Assembly: GCA_021845925.1 (NCBI GenBank) | Contig: JAJZUW010000001.1 | Coordinates: forward strand, 179,224 to 243,223 | Source: Pseudomonadota bacterium | Lineage (GTDB): Bacteria > Pseudomonadota > Gammaproteobacteria > Burkholderiales > Sulfuriferulaceae | Reading direction: 5' to 3' | Length of the DNA: 64,000 nucleotides | Program-made: the position numbers and the translations under genes | Shown here: positions 50,121 to 59,706 of the stretch, in pieces | How positions within the stretch are numbered: position 1 is the first letter of the stretch | Layout of the letters: every line of letters begins with the position of its first letter | The notes under the pieces: model-generated | Database searches by the model: none | The model's input: only the letters and a program-made list of their open reading frames with translations | Told to the model about the DNA's origin: nothing

Positions 50121-50657
50121 ATGAAACTGATTATTCTCGATCGTGACGGTGTCATCAACCAGGATTCCGTTCACTTTATCAAGTCTCCCGAAGAGTGGAA
50201 ACCCATTCCGGGCAGTCTGGATGCGATTGCCAGTCTCAACCGTGCGGGCTACCGGGTGGTGGTTGCTACCAACCAGTCCGGCATCGGGCGGGGTCTGTTC
50301 GACATGGCCATGCTCAATGCCATTCATGCCCGCATGCACAAGCTGGCCAATGCGGCTGGTGGGCGCATTGATGCTGTCTTTTATTGTCCGCATGCCAACG
50401 ATGCGCATTGTGCCTGCCGCAAACCGCAGGCAGGCATGTTTCTTGAAATTGCCGAACGCTTCGATGTCTCTCTGGCTGGCGTTCCCAGTGTTGGCGACAG
50501 CCTGCGCGACCTTCAGGCAGCTGCGGCTGTCGGGGCTCAACCTTTGCTGGTGTTGACCGGCAAGGGCGAAGCGACTCGGGAAGCGGGTGGTTTGCCGGAG
50601 GGTACCCGGATTTATGCGGATCTTGCGACAGCGGTGGCCGGGGTGCTGGCTGGATGA
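50121..50657 (+). CDS. gmhB: D-glycero-beta-D-manno-heptose-1,7-bisphosphate 7-phosphatase
   Basis: This HAD-family phosphatase in ADP-heptose synthesis supplies the LPS inner core. It is 178 residues. HAD motif I is ILDRDGVINQDS, motif II is VATNQSGIGRG, and a four-residue Cys/His zinc site shows as CPHANDAHCACRKP. Motif IV is VGDSLRDLQAA. I start it at ATG 50121; a GTG at 50115 is possible. It overlaps plsC by 4 bp. Confidence 0.93.
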   Translation: MKLIILDRDGVINQDSVHFIKSPEEWKPIPGSLDAIASLNRAGYRVVVATNQSGIGRGLFDMAMLNAIHARMHKLANAAGGRIDAVFYCPHANDAHCACRKPQAGMFLEIAERFDVSLAGVPSVGDSLRDLQAAAAVGAQPLLVLTGKGEATREAGGLPEGTRIYADLATAVAGVLAG

Positions 50658-51382
50658 TTGTACTGCGTTCCCTGCTGTTTCTGCTGCTGCAGGCCTTGCT
50701 CACCGTTGTGTTTGCGTTTGCTGGCATGGCGGCGGCGCCTTTTTCGTTCAACACCCGGTTCCGGGTGATTACCGGCTGGAACCGATCGGTGATCTGGCTT
50801 GCCCGCTGGGTATGTGGTATCCGCTGGCGGGTCACCGGCCTGGACAATCTGCCGGCCGGCCCGGCCATCATCATGGCCAAGCACCAGTCTGCCTGGGAAA
50901 CCATTGCCATGCCCGTGCTGTTTCCGCCGCTTGCCACCGTGATCAAGCAGGAACTGCTGAAAATCCCTTTTTTTGGCTGGGGCATGGCCTTGCTCGACCC
51001 GATTGCGCTTGATCGTGGTGCCGGCCGTGCCGCGCTCAAGCATCTGGAGGAGCAGGGGCGCGACCGGCTGGCGCGCGGGCTTTGGGTGTTGCTGTTTCCG
51101 GAAGGTACGCGGGTTTTGCCTGGCGAGATTGGCAAATACAACATCGGTGGTGCATGGCTTGCTACGCGTACAGGTACCGAAGTGGTGCCGGTGGCGGTCA
51201 ATGCCGGACATGTCTGGGGACGCAATGCCTTGCTCAAGCATCCCGGTCTGGTGACCGTGAGTATCGGGCCGGCGATTCCGGCGGCGGGGCGCAAGGCCGA
51301 TGCTGTCAATGCAGATGTGGAACGATGGATCGAGCAGGAAATGCAACGTCTGGATCAGATCGATGGCCCTGCGCCGCGCTGA
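50654..51382 (+). CDS. plsC: 1-acyl-sn-glycerol-3-phosphate acyltransferase
   Basis: It makes phosphatidic acid from lysophosphatidic acid at the inner membrane. It is 242 residues with one or two N-terminal hydrophobic segments. Acyltransferase motif I reads AKHQSAWETI, so the usual H-x4-D is H-x4-E here, a variant I believe is common in related PlsC proteins. Motif III is FPEGTRVLPGEIG, followed by VPVAVNAGHVWGR. Overlaps with gmhB (4 bp) and the next gene (20 bp) suggest one operon. Confidence 0.92.
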   Translation: MIVLRSLLFLLLQALLTVVFAFAGMAAAPFSFNTRFRVITGWNRSVIWLARWVCGIRWRVTGLDNLPAGPAIIMAKHQSAWETIAMPVLFPPLATVIKQELLKIPFFGWGMALLDPIALDRGAGRAALKHLEEQGRDRLARGLWVLLFPEGTRVLPGEIGKYNIGGAWLATRTGTEVVPVAVNAGHVWGRNALLKHPGLVTVSIGPAIPAAGRKADAVNADVERWIEQEMQRLDQIDGPAPR

Positions 51383-52073
51383 GACCGCGCGGGTTGAACT
51401 GGCGGGGCAGTGGCATTCGTACCGCCTGGAACGCAGTGACCGGCGGCGTACGCTGGCATTGCAGATCGATGCCGAGGGGTTGCGGGTGCTTGCTCCGGCA
51501 CGCCTGCCGCAGGCGAAGGTGGAGCAGGTGTTGCGCGAACGCGCCGGGTGGATCGCTCGCAAACTGGCCGAACGCATCCAGGTGCCAGCAACCTGCTGGC
51601 AGGATGGCCTGATGCTTGCCTGTCTGGGCGAGCCATTGCAACTCGAATTACAGGCCAGTCGCAACCGGATTGTCCGTGATGGCAATCGTTTGCTGGCACC
51701 GCAACTGGATGCCGAAGCGTTGCAACGCCGCGTGGCCAACTGGTATCGGCAGGAGGCCAGGCAGCATGTGCTGTTGCGATTTGCGCAATTTCGTCCGTTG
51801 CTGACCCGGATGCCGACTGAAATTCGCCTCACATCAGCGCGCGGACGCTGGGGAAGCTGTACGGCGGCCGGCGTGGTGCGCATCAACTGGCGCCTGATGC
51901 TGGCAACCACTGCCGAACTGGATTACGTGCTGGCGCATGAACTGGCGCATTTGCGGCATCTGGACCATTCGGCAGCTTTCTGGCAGGAAGTGTCGCGGTT
52001 GCTGCCGGATTATGCTGTGGCGCGCGATCGGTTGCGCCGGGAAGGTCACACTTATCAGCGGATTTTTCTGTAA
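51363..52073 (+). CDS. YgjP/WSS1-like metal-dependent protease (DUF45/M48-type)
   Basis: It is 236 residues. The zinc motif HELAHLRHLDHSAAFW (HExxH plus a downstream His) and the preceding RGRWGSCTAAGVVRINWRLM block define the YgjP/DUF45 family. The N-terminus has the usual RRRTLALQIDAEGLRVLAP strand. It has no signal peptide or membrane helix. The physiological substrate is unknown. It starts 20 bp inside plsC. The gmhB-plsC-ygjP order is often seen in Betaproteobacteria. Confidence 0.88.
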   Translation: MALRRAETARVELAGQWHSYRLERSDRRRTLALQIDAEGLRVLAPARLPQAKVEQVLRERAGWIARKLAERIQVPATCWQDGLMLACLGEPLQLELQASRNRIVRDGNRLLAPQLDAEALQRRVANWYRQEARQHVLLRFAQFRPLLTRMPTEIRLTSARGRWGSCTAAGVVRINWRLMLATTAELDYVLAHELAHLRHLDHSAAFWQEVSRLLPDYAVARDRLRREGHTYQRIFL

Positions 52074-52252
52074 AGTGTGAACTTGGGCGCGACGGATGGT
52101 CTAACCGGCGTGAAACTTTTACCAGAGCGGGTGAAACAATATCAATGGCTAAGCTGATCAATATGTTGACAGGTCGTGTCGGCGAACAAACCGGCAGCAA
52201 TGCACGAATCCGGCTGGCATCCGAAGCACGCCCGCGCAGTCGGGGCGGTGTG

Positions 52253-53977
52253 ATGCGACATCGGTTGGCTGTGCGTTTTTGGCTAACGGGACTGCTCGCT
52301 GCCGGTTTGCTGGCCGGGCAACCGCATGGAGCCCTGGCCGATGACCAGACTGCGGCTGCCACGACAAAGGCTGCCACGACAAAACCGGCTGAGGTTTCAT
52401 TGACACCGGAAACCGTGTTCCAGACGCTCACTGCCGATATTGCCGCCCAGCGCGGTATCTGGTCAGTAGCGGCGCCATTGTACCTTCGTCTGGCCAAACA
52501 GACGGGCAATCCGGAATTTGCCCGCAATGCCATCGAGGCAGGGCTGTATGATCGCAGACCTGACATTGCCCGGGCCGGCGCGGATTTGTGGCTTGACCAG
52601 GAACCTGCTTCGCCGGATGCCCTGCATGCAGTGATCGCGCTGACACTGGCCAGCAAGAATCCGGGTGATGCACTGCCTTATCTCAAACGGCTGATGGCCG
52701 AACCGGGCGTCAAACCGGACGCCGAATTCATGCGCTTGTCCGCGATGCTGACCGGACAGCCGAACAAGCAGGCTGCGCGTGATCTGGTGGCAAAACTGGC
52801 GGCAGGTTTTCCGGATTTGCCGGAAGCGTGGCTGGTGCTGGCTCAGGCCGATGCGCGTGTCGGTCAGTTCGACCAGGCATTGCGTGACCTGGATACATGC
52901 GACCGCCTGCGGCCAAACTGGGATCTGGCCGCCGGTCTGCGCTTTGATGTGCTTGCGCATACCGACCCGGACAAGGCCGATGCGTTTGCCGTGTCCTGGC
53001 TGTCCGCCCACGAACAGGCAGATCAGGTCCGCCTGGCATACGCCCGCTGGCTGGTTGCACGCAATCGTCCGGCAGATGCCAGGGTGCAGTTCAGCAAGCT
53101 GGCGGCCCACCTGCCTGACAATCCCAACATGCAGCTGGCCCTGGGTTTCATCGACCTGCAGCTGAAAGATCTGGATGCCGCCAATGTTGCCTTCCAGCGT
53201 GCCCGTGCGCTCGGCTATCCGGATCAGGGCCTGCTGGAACTGTATCTTGGACAGATTGCCGAGGCGCAAAAGAAATATGACGACGCCGCAAAATGGTATC
53301 GCAGCGTGCCGGCCGGCCCTCAGTACCTGCAGGCGCAGATTCACTATGCATCCATGTTGTCGAACCAGGGCAAGCCAGCCGAAGCGCTGGCATGGCTGCA
53401 GGGCATTCACGTCAGTGCGGACGCAGACCAGATCGAGCTGATTCGTGCCCAGGCCTTGCTGTTGCGCGACCAGCATCAGGATCAGCAGGCGTACGCATTG
53501 CTTGGCGACGCGTTGAAGACGCGCCCCGATTCGGTTGACCTGCTGTATGACCATGCGCTGCTTGCCGAGTCGCTCGGGCATCTGGACGTGCTGGAGCGGG
53601 ATCTCCGGCATGTGCTGGTGCTGCAACCGGATCATGCTCAGGCGCTCAATGCGCTGGGGTATACCTATGCGGATCACAACATCCGTCTCGATGAGGCTGG
53701 CAATCTGCTCGACCGGGCGCTCAAGCTCGATCCGGATGATGCCTTCATACTCGACAGCATGGGGTGGCTGCAGTATCGCAAGGGCAACCTGCCGGCGGCG
53801 GAACAATACATTTCGCGGGCCTGGAATTTGTCGCACGACCCGGAAATCGCGGCACATCTGGGCGAAGTGCTGTGGAAGGAAGGCAAGCTGGATGCGGTGC
53901 ATGCATTGTGGAAAGAGGCCGTGCCGGCCAATCCGGACAATGCCGTATTGCGTTCGGCTGCAGAACGGTTCAAATGA
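52253..53977 (+). CDS. Exported tetratricopeptide-repeat protein upstream of lolB
   Basis: I place the start at ATG 52253 because it leads directly into a signal peptide (MRHRLAVRFWLTGLLAAGLL, then AGQPHGALADD), giving 574 residues. An in-frame ATG at 52145 would put 36 odd residues before it. The mature protein has many TPR helices, for example ALNALGYTYADHNIRLDEA and FILDSMGWLQYRKGNLPAAE near the C-terminus. This family sits next to lolB in many Betaproteobacteria; a role in envelope assembly is inferred. It overlaps lolB by 4 bp. Confidence 0.85.
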   Translation: MRHRLAVRFWLTGLLAAGLLAGQPHGALADDQTAAATTKAATTKPAEVSLTPETVFQTLTADIAAQRGIWSVAAPLYLRLAKQTGNPEFARNAIEAGLYDRRPDIARAGADLWLDQEPASPDALHAVIALTLASKNPGDALPYLKRLMAEPGVKPDAEFMRLSAMLTGQPNKQAARDLVAKLAAGFPDLPEAWLVLAQADARVGQFDQALRDLDTCDRLRPNWDLAAGLRFDVLAHTDPDKADAFAVSWLSAHEQADQVRLAYARWLVARNRPADARVQFSKLAAHLPDNPNMQLALGFIDLQLKDLDAANVAFQRARALGYPDQGLLELYLGQIAEAQKKYDDAAKWYRSVPAGPQYLQAQIHYASMLSNQGKPAEALAWLQGIHVSADADQIELIRAQALLLRDQHQDQQAYALLGDALKTRPDSVDLLYDHALLAESLGHLDVLERDLRHVLVLQPDHAQALNALGYTYADHNIRLDEAGNLLDRALKLDPDDAFILDSMGWLQYRKGNLPAAEQYISRAWNLSHDPEIAAHLGEVLWKEGKLDAVHALWKEAVPANPDNAVLRSAAERFK

Positions 53978-54564
53978 GATGGCTGCTTGTCCCGGCACTC
54001 GCCGGCCTGCTGGCCGGATGTGCCACGCATTTGCCGGACGATGGGCAGATGCCGGCGGGTCCGGCAGTCACTTCTCTCAATGCCGTGCCGCCGCAGCAGT
54101 TTGATCTGGACGGACGGCTGGCTGTCGAAGCGGGGCGTGATTCAGGTCAGGCTTCCTTTCACTGGCGGCATGGCCCCGATTTTGACCGGCTCGAACTGTA
54201 TTCTCCTCTTGGCCAGACGCTGGGCGTGTTGCAACGCGATGCCAGTGGAGCGGATCTGGTGGACAGTCATGGCGATGTCCATCACGGCAGTAATCTGGCT
54301 GTCCTGCTTGACCAGTGGATGGGCTGGCCACTGCCGGTTGACGAGATGAGCAGCTGGATGGTGGGGGCGGCAGCCCCCGGGCATCCCTATCACTGGTATC
54401 CGCCCACAGACGGGAAATCCGGTCGGCTGGAGCAATCCGGATGGCAGGTCGAGTACCTGCGCTGGCATGACGGACAAGGCCATCCGCTACCGGAGAAAGT
54501 GGCTCTGGCGGCTGGACAGGTGAAGGTCAGACTGCTGGTGCGCAGCTGGAATCCTGCACCATGA
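53974..54564 (+). CDS. lolB: Outer-membrane lipoprotein receptor LolB
   Basis: It accepts lipoproteins from LolA and inserts them in the outer membrane. It is 196 residues with a lipoprotein signal and lipobox LLAGC near residues 12-16. The mature part has FDLDGRLAVEAG, ASFHWRHGPDFDRLELYSPL and WMGWPLPVDEMSSWMVG, typical of LolB. ATGA overlaps join it to the upstream TPR gene and to ispE downstream, the classical lolB-ispE pair. Confidence 0.94.
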   Translation: MRWLLVPALAGLLAGCATHLPDDGQMPAGPAVTSLNAVPPQQFDLDGRLAVEAGRDSGQASFHWRHGPDFDRLELYSPLGQTLGVLQRDASGADLVDSHGDVHHGSNLAVLLDQWMGWPLPVDEMSSWMVGAAAPGHPYHWYPPTDGKSGRLEQSGWQVEYLRWHDGQGHPLPEKVALAAGQVKVRLLVRSWNPAP

Positions 54565-55478
54565 ATCTGCAATCCGTGCGTGTATTTGCGCCTGCCAAGC
54601 TGAATCTGTTTTTGCATGTGCTGGGTCGCAGGCCGGATGGTTACCACGAACTGGAGAGCGTGTTCTGTTTGCTGGACCATGGCGACTGGCTGGATCTGGA
54701 ATGGCGGGATGCGGGAATCATCGAGCGCGCTGAACCATTGCCGGGCGTGGACGAGAGTCAGGATTTGTGCCTCAGGGCCGCCCGATTGCTGGCGGCAGAA
54801 AGTGGTGTTCGGGCCGGCGTCTGCGTGCGGCTCGACAAGCGGTTGCCGATGGGTGGCGGACTTGGTGGTGGCAGTTCGGATGCTGCTGCGGTGCTGCTTG
54901 GGCTGAACCGGTTGTGGCGGCTTGGCTGGTCACGCGAGCGTCTGCAGGCGCTCGGACTCAGGCTGGGCGCGGACGTGCCGGTGTTCGTGTTTGGCCAGCC
55001 GGCATTTGCTACAGGCGTGGGAGAGCTGATGCAGCCGGTCCGGCTGGCGCCGGCCTGGTATCTGGTGCTGGTGCCTCCGGTGCATGTGTCGACTGCGATG
55101 GTATTTGCCGACAGGGAATTGACAAGAGACAGCAAAAGCCTCAGAATGACGGACTTTCTTGACCGGGTGCTGGCAAGCGCATCCGGAATGGAACCCGAAA
55201 GCAGTGTGACACCGGCAAGCCTGCTGCGCGAAACGCGCAACGATCTGCAGTCTGTCGTGTGCGGGTCGTTTCCGCAGGTTGCCCGTTGCCTTGACTGGCT
55301 GGCCACATATGCCGATGCCCGCATGACCGGTTCAGGGGCATGTGTGTTTGCAGTGTTCAGCGACGAACACGAAGCGCGCGAGGTCCTGGCGCGATTGCCG
55401 GCGGACATGACCGGATTTGTCGCGCGTGGATTGCAGCGGCACCCGCAGGCGGACTGGGCGGTGGATTCGGGTTCCTGA
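54561..55478 (+). CDS. ispE: 4-diphosphocytidyl-2-C-methyl-D-erythritol kinase
   Basis: This GHMP kinase catalyses an ATP-dependent step of the MEP isoprenoid pathway. It is 305 residues. It begins VFAPAKLNLFLHVLGRRPDGYHEL with the catalytic region. The phosphate-binding loop is PMGGGLGGGSSDAAAVL, and the third GHMP motif is DARMTGSGACVFAVF. It ends 43 bp before tRNA-Gln, as in many Proteobacteria. Confidence 0.97.
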   Translation: MNLQSVRVFAPAKLNLFLHVLGRRPDGYHELESVFCLLDHGDWLDLEWRDAGIIERAEPLPGVDESQDLCLRAARLLAAESGVRAGVCVRLDKRLPMGGGLGGGSSDAAAVLLGLNRLWRLGWSRERLQALGLRLGADVPVFVFGQPAFATGVGELMQPVRLAPAWYLVLVPPVHVSTAMVFADRELTRDSKSLRMTDFLDRVLASASGMEPESSVTPASLLRETRNDLQSVVCGSFPQVARCLDWLATYADARMTGSGACVFAVFSDEHEAREVLARLPADMTGFVARGLQRHPQADWAVDSGS

Positions 55479-55521
55479 CATGTTTTCAGCGCTGACTGCA
55501 GTGTATGCAGGCAGAAGCAAC

Positions 55522-55596
55522 AGGGGAGTCGCCAAGTGGTAAGGCATCGGATTTTGATTCCGACATTCGCAGGTTCGATCCCTGCCTCCCCTGCCA
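55522..55596 (+). tRNA. tRNA-Gln (anticodon TTG)
   Basis: The 75-nt tRNA has acceptor strands AGGGGAG and CTCCCCT, discriminator G and an encoded CCA. The anticodon arm is TCGGA / TTTTGAT / TCCGA with TTG at 55554-55556. The T loop GGTTCGATCC is normal. It lies between ispE and prs, its common position. Confidence 0.97.
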
Positions 55597-55657
55597 GGAT
55601 GAAGGCTCCTGCCATCCGGACAGAAGTGCGACAGCAGCTGTTTCTGGTGGCCGGCTG

Positions 55658-55689
55658 AAAAAGCGTGTAATACCGATTACACGCTTTTT
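55658..55689. terminator. Strong bidirectional-looking intrinsic terminator after tRNA-Gln
   Basis: A perfect 14-bp stem, AAAAAGCGTGTAAT (55658-55671) and ATTACACGCTTTTT (55676-55689), closes over a 4-base loop ACCG. GTTTTTG continues the T tract. The A run on the left makes it usable in both directions. It separates the lolB-ispE-tRNA-Gln transcript from prs. Confidence 0.9.
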
Positions 55690-55814
55690 GTTTTTGTTGA
55701 TCCGGGTAAATGGCCCGGTGCTGTTTGTCCTGTATCCGGTATGGCCATGACGTGGCGCCGGGGCAGGGCGTCAGGCAGAGGTTCTGGTCCGAATTGCGAA
55801 TGCGGGGTGCAAAG

Positions 55815-56765
55815 GTGGGCTTCGATAGTTTGATGGTGTTTTCCGGAAATGCCAATCCACGGCTGGCTGAAGATGTGGTTCGCCACCTGAATATCCATCT
55901 CGGACGGGCGACGGTCGCCCGTTTCTCCGATGGCGAAGTCATGGTCGAGCTGTTGGAACATGTGCGCGGCAAGGATGTGTTCGTGCTGCAATCCACCTGC
56001 TCGCCGACCAACGACAGCCTGATGGAAATCATGGTCATTGTGGATGCGTTGAAACGTGCATCGGCAGGGCGGATCACCGCGGCCATCCCATATTTCGGTT
56101 ATGCCCGCCAGGATCGCCGGCCGCGTTCGGCACGCGTAGCGATCACCGCCAAGGTGGTGGCAAACATGCTGACCGGAGCCGGTATTGACCGCCTGCTGAC
56201 CATGGACCTGCATGCCGACCAGATCCAGGGGTTTTTTGACATTCCAGTGGACAACATCTACGCATCGCCCATTTTGCTTGGGGATGTCTGGAAACAGTCA
56301 TGGGATGACCTGGTCGTGGTTTCGCCGGATATCGGTGGCGTCGTGCGCGCACGTGCGCTGGCCAAGCGACTGGAAGTCGATCTGGCCATCATCGACAAGC
56401 GTCGTCCGCGTCCGAACGTGGCCAAGGTGATGAACATCATCGGCGATGTCGATGGCCGTACCTGCATCATCATGGACGACATGGTGGATACAGCCAATAC
56501 ACTGTGCGAGGCGGCCCAGGCGCTGAAGGACCGGGGGGCCAAGCGAGTGGTGGCTTACTGCACGCATCCTGTGCTGTCCGGAACCGCCGTGCAGCGGATC
56601 AATCAGTCGGCCATGGACGAGCTGGTGGTGACCGACACCATTCCGCTCCGGGAAGATGCCAAGGCCAGTCCGCGTATCCGCCAGTTGTCGGTGGCCGGTC
56701 TGCTGGCAGAAACCATTCGCCGTATCAGTAATGAGGATTCGGTCAGTTCGCTGTTCATGGAATGA
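55815..56765 (+). CDS. prs: Ribose-phosphate pyrophosphokinase (PRPP synthetase)
   Basis: It makes PRPP from ribose-5-phosphate and ATP for nucleotide, His and Trp synthesis. I start it at GTG 55815 (reading [15 protein letters not shown]), which gives 316 residues, the usual length, with GGGG about 7 bases upstream; ATG 55833 is an alternative. Motifs are [32 protein letters not shown] and the PRPP loop [18 protein letters not shown] from this enzyme feeds PurF and the trp pathway, both encoded in this window. Confidence 0.95.
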   Translation: MGFDSLMVFSGNANPRLAEDVVRHLNIHLGRATVARFSDGEVMVELLEHVRGKDVFVLQSTCSPTNDSLMEIMVIVDALKRASAGRITAAIPYFGYARQDRRPRSARVAITAKVVANMLTGAGIDRLLTMDLHADQIQGFFDIPVDNIYASPILLGDVWKQSWDDLVVVSPDIGGVVRARALAKRLEVDLAIIDKRRPRPNVAKVMNIIGDVDGRTCIIMDDMVDTANTLCEAAQALKDRGAKRVVAYCTHPVLSGTAVQRINQSAMDELVVTDTIPLREDAKASPRIRQLSVAGLLAETIRRISNEDSVSSLFME

Positions 56766-56851
56766 GCGCGATCTGATCTTGCGGACGCTTTGCCTGGTCG
56801 CGGGAAAGCGTCGTTGTGGCAGCCATGCTGCCTTTTTGACTGGAGTAACTC

Positions 56852-57451
56852 ATGGAAGTAATTGCACAAAAACGAGACGTACAGGGTAAGGGTGCGAGCC
56901 GCCGCCTGCGTCGCAATGGCAAAACGCCTGGTGTTGTTTATGGTGGCGACAAGCCTGCCGTCAACATCGAGCTGGATCATAACAGCCTGTTTTATGCCCT
57001 GAAGCGGGAAGCGTTTCACGCATCCGTGCTGACACTGGTGCTGGATGGCAACAAAGAATCCGTGCTGCTGCGCGACTTTGTCATGCATCCTTTCCGCAGC
57101 GAGGTCCAGCACGTGGATTTCCAGCGTGTCGATGCCACCCACAAGATTCACGTCCGTGTGCCGCTGCATTTCATCAATGGCGATACGGCGCCCGGCGTCA
57201 AGCTCACTGGTGGCAAAGTGAGCCACATCATGACCGAACTGGATGTCAGCTGCCTGCCTGGCAGCCTGCCGGAATACATCGAAGTCGATCTGGGTAGCCT
57301 GGCAGCAGGCCAGATCCTGCACGTTTCCGATCTGAGCCTGCCTGCCGGTGTCGAGGCTGTCACGGGTCACAAGGGTGATAATCCGGCTGTTGCTGCGGTT
57401 GTCGTGCCGCGCGGCGCCCAGACTGACGCTGACGAAGCTGCTGCTGGCTGA
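56852..57451 (+). CDS. rplY: 50S ribosomal protein L25/general stress protein Ctc
   Basis: It binds 5S rRNA in the large subunit. It is 199 residues, the long CTC form with an extra C-terminal domain. The N-terminal L25 domain has [20 protein letters not shown], and the C-terminal beta domain includes [20 protein letters not shown] and [17 protein letters not shown]. The tail is Ala/Asp-rich. The prs-rplY-pth-ychF order is highly conserved. Confidence 0.96.
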   Translation: MEVIAQKRDVQGKGASRRLRRNGKTPGVVYGGDKPAVNIELDHNSLFYALKREAFHASVLTLVLDGNKESVLLRDFVMHPFRSEVQHVDFQRVDATHKIHVRVPLHFINGDTAPGVKLTGGKVSHIMTELDVSCLPGSLPEYIEVDLGSLAAGQILHVSDLSLPAGVEAVTGHKGDNPAVAAVVVPRGAQTDADEAAAG

Positions 57452-57456
57452 TTCGT

Positions 57457-58044
57457 TTGGCTAGTCAGCCGAACCGCCCGCTGCGACTGGTGGTGGGTCT
57501 GGGGAATCCGGGGCGCGAGTACGCCGGAACCCGGCACAATGCCGGGTTCTGGTGGGTCGAGCGTGCGGCTCGCGCCGAACGGGCCAGCTTGCAGGCCGAA
57601 GGCCGCTTTCATGGCTTGCTGGGCAAATCTCCTGCCGGCGTGTTTTATCTGCTGCCGCAAACATTCATGAATGCCAGTGGACGCGCAGTGGGGGCAGTCG
57701 CCAGGTTTTATCGCATCGAACCGGATGAAATACTGGTGGTGCATGATGAGCTTGATCTGTCTCCCGGGACTGCGAAGATCAAGCTGGGCGGCGGCCATGG
57801 CGGACATAACGGATTGAAGGATATCGCGGCCGTGCTGGGGACGCCGGATTTCTGGCGGCTCAGAATCGGCATCGGCCATCCAGGACACAGGGATGCGGTG
57901 TCGGCTTGGGTTCTCAATCCGCCACGCGCGGATGAATACGGTTTGATCGAACAGGCTATGGATCATGGCCTGCGCGCTTTTCCCCTGATGCTGAAGGGGG
58001 CTTTTTCGGCAGCAATGCTCGAATTGCACACACAGGCAAAATGA
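57457..58044 (+). CDS. pth: Peptidyl-tRNA hydrolase
   Basis: It recycles tRNA from prematurely released peptidyl-tRNA. It is 195 residues. Catalytic residues are visible as N17 ([10 protein letters not shown]), H27 (TRHNAGFWW) and D97 ([11 protein letters not shown]). The [13 protein letters not shown] loop is intact. The start is a TTG at 57457, 5 bp after the rplY stop, with no obvious ribosome-binding site, so coupling to rplY is likely. Confidence 0.96.
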   Translation: MASQPNRPLRLVVGLGNPGREYAGTRHNAGFWWVERAARAERASLQAEGRFHGLLGKSPAGVFYLLPQTFMNASGRAVGAVARFYRIEPDEILVVHDELDLSPGTAKIKLGGGHGGHNGLKDIAAVLGTPDFWRLRIGIGHPGHRDAVSAWVLNPPRADEYGLIEQAMDHGLRAFPLMLKGAFSAAMLELHTQAK

Positions 58045-58045
58045 C

Positions 58046-59137
58046 ATGAGTCTTAAATGCGGGATCGTCGGTTTGCCCAATGTCGGTAAATCGACGCTGT
58101 TCAATGCGCTGACGCGCGCCGGCATCGCTGCCGAAAACTATCCGTTCTGTACCATCGAACCCAATACTGGAGTCGTCGAAGTGCCGGATCCCAGGCTGGA
58201 TGCGCTGGCCGCCATCGTAGGGCCGGAACGGGTTCTGCCTGCCATCGTCGAGTTTGTCGATATTGCTGGTCTGGTGGCTGGCGCCTCGAAAGGGGAGGGG
58301 CTGGGCAACCAGTTTCTGGCGAACATCCGTGAAACTGATGCCATCATGCATGTGGTGCGCTGTTTTGATGACCCCAATGTGATTCATGTGGCCGGCCGGG
58401 TAGACCCGGTGGCAGATATTGAAACCATTCAGACCGAACTCGCCCTGGCTGATCTGGCGACGCTGGAAAAAGCCTTGCCGCGCTATCAGAAACCGGCGCG
58501 GGCGGGTGACAAGGATGCGCAACGCATGGTTGCGGTGCTGGAAGCCGTGCATGATCATCTGGATACCGGCAAGCCGGTGCATGCCATGCCGCTCGATGAA
58601 GCAGACCGGCTTTTGATCCGGCCATTGTGCCTGCTGACGGACAAGCCGGTACTCTATGCAGCGAATGTCGATGACGCCGGGTTTGCCGACAATCCTCTGC
58701 TGGAACGTGTGCGTGCATTTGCCGCGGCCGAGCATGCGCCGGTGGTGGTCATCTGCGCTGCTCTCGAGGCTGAAATGGTCGACATGGAGGAAGAGGACAA
58801 AAAAATGTTCCTCGCGGATCTCGGTCAGGACGAACCCGGGTTGAACCGGTTGATACGGGCAGCTTACGGCTTGCTGGGGCTGGAGACCTATTTTACCGCC
58901 GGCGTGAAGGAGGTGCGTGCCTGGACCATCCATCGTGGGTCAACCGCACCGCAGGCAGCCGGGGTGATCCATACGGATTTCGAGCGTGGGTTCATTCGGG
59001 CCGAAGTGATTGGCTATGAAGATTTCATTGCCTGCAAGGGTGAGCAAGGTGCCAGAGAGGCCGGCAAGATGCGGCTTGAAGGCAAGGATTATGTCGTGCG
59101 GGATGGCGATGTGATGCATTTTCGTTTTAATGTTTGA
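58046..59137 (+). CDS. ychF: Redox-regulated ATPase/GTPase YchF (OLA1)
   Basis: This Obg-family P-loop protein binds ribosomes and prefers ATP. It is 363 residues. G1 is [15 protein letters not shown]3 is [20 protein letters not shown], and the nonstandard G4 region is LYAANVDD, consistent with the family. A TGS domain occupies the C-terminal third ([16 protein letters not shown]). It starts one base after the pth stop. Its stop codon overlaps the -35 of the following tRNA promoter. Confidence 0.97.
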   Translation: MSLKCGIVGLPNVGKSTLFNALTRAGIAAENYPFCTIEPNTGVVEVPDPRLDALAAIVGPERVLPAIVEFVDIAGLVAGASKGEGLGNQFLANIRETDAIMHVVRCFDDPNVIHVAGRVDPVADIETIQTELALADLATLEKALPRYQKPARAGDKDAQRMVAVLEAVHDHLDTGKPVHAMPLDEADRLLIRPLCLLTDKPVLYAANVDDAGFADNPLLERVRAFAAAEHAPVVVICAALEAEMVDMEEEDKKMFLADLGQDEPGLNRLIRAAYGLLGLETYFTAGVKEVRAWTIHRGSTAPQAAGVIHTDFERGFIRAEVIGYEDFIACKGEQGAREAGKMRLEGKDYVVRDGDVMHFRFNV

Positions 59138-59162
59138 CGAACCGTGCCGACTGTAAGATAAT
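59134..59162 (+). promoter_or_regulatory. Promoter of the tRNA-Tyr/Gly/Thr-tuf operon
   Basis: TTGACG (59134-59139, 5 of 6) and GATAAT (59157-59162, 5 of 6) are separated by exactly 17 bp. The -10 is followed by a GC-rich stretch AGCCGGC, a discriminator pattern typical of stringently controlled stable-RNA promoters. The predicted start is about 8 bp before tRNA-Tyr. The -35 overlaps the ychF stop codon. Confidence 0.75.
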
Positions 59163-59176
59163 AGCCGGCTTGTTCC

Positions 59177-59261
<85 letters not shown>

Positions 59262-59394
59262 GATTTCTGGAGCCGCCTGTCAGGATGCGCGAGCGCACAC
59301 GCTGTGCAGAAACAGGCGGAATACGCAGGTTCGGTTGGCGCAATTGCTTCCCGGCCGGAGCTGCTGGCCGGTCAGGAACGGCGTCGAAGAATGT

Positions 59395-59468
59395 GCGGGT
59401 GTAGCTCAATGGTAGAGCAGAAGCCTTCCAAGCTTATGACGAGGGTTCGATTCCCTTCACCCGCTCCA
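59395..59468 (+). tRNA. tRNA-Gly (anticodon TCC)
   Basis: This 74-nt tRNA has acceptor GCGGGTG / CACCCGC, discriminator T and an encoded CCA. The anticodon loop CTTCCAA carries TCC at 59427-59429. The outermost anticodon-stem pair appears to be a G-A mismatch, a minor oddity. The 133-bp spacer before it holds nothing recognisable. Confidence 0.96.
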
Positions 59469-59583
59469 GGCTGCTGGTGGTTGCCGCAGGGCTATCGCCA
59501 GGATGTAACAGAATGCAGGAGGGCCTGTGGCCGGCATGTGATGCATGAAGCGTCCGTTGCCGGCGTCAGGCTGGATGTGTCAA

Positions 59584-59658
<75 letters not shown>

Positions 59659-59706
59659 GTTTCAGTAGCAGTGTGTCGTCATCGTTAGGCTAAGAGGATA
59701 TTAGAC

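Noticed and set aside
50654-51382. PlsC inactive because H-x4-D is H-x4-E
   Set aside because: The Glu variant keeps the charge, the rest of the acyltransferase motifs are intact, and I believe related PlsC proteins share it.
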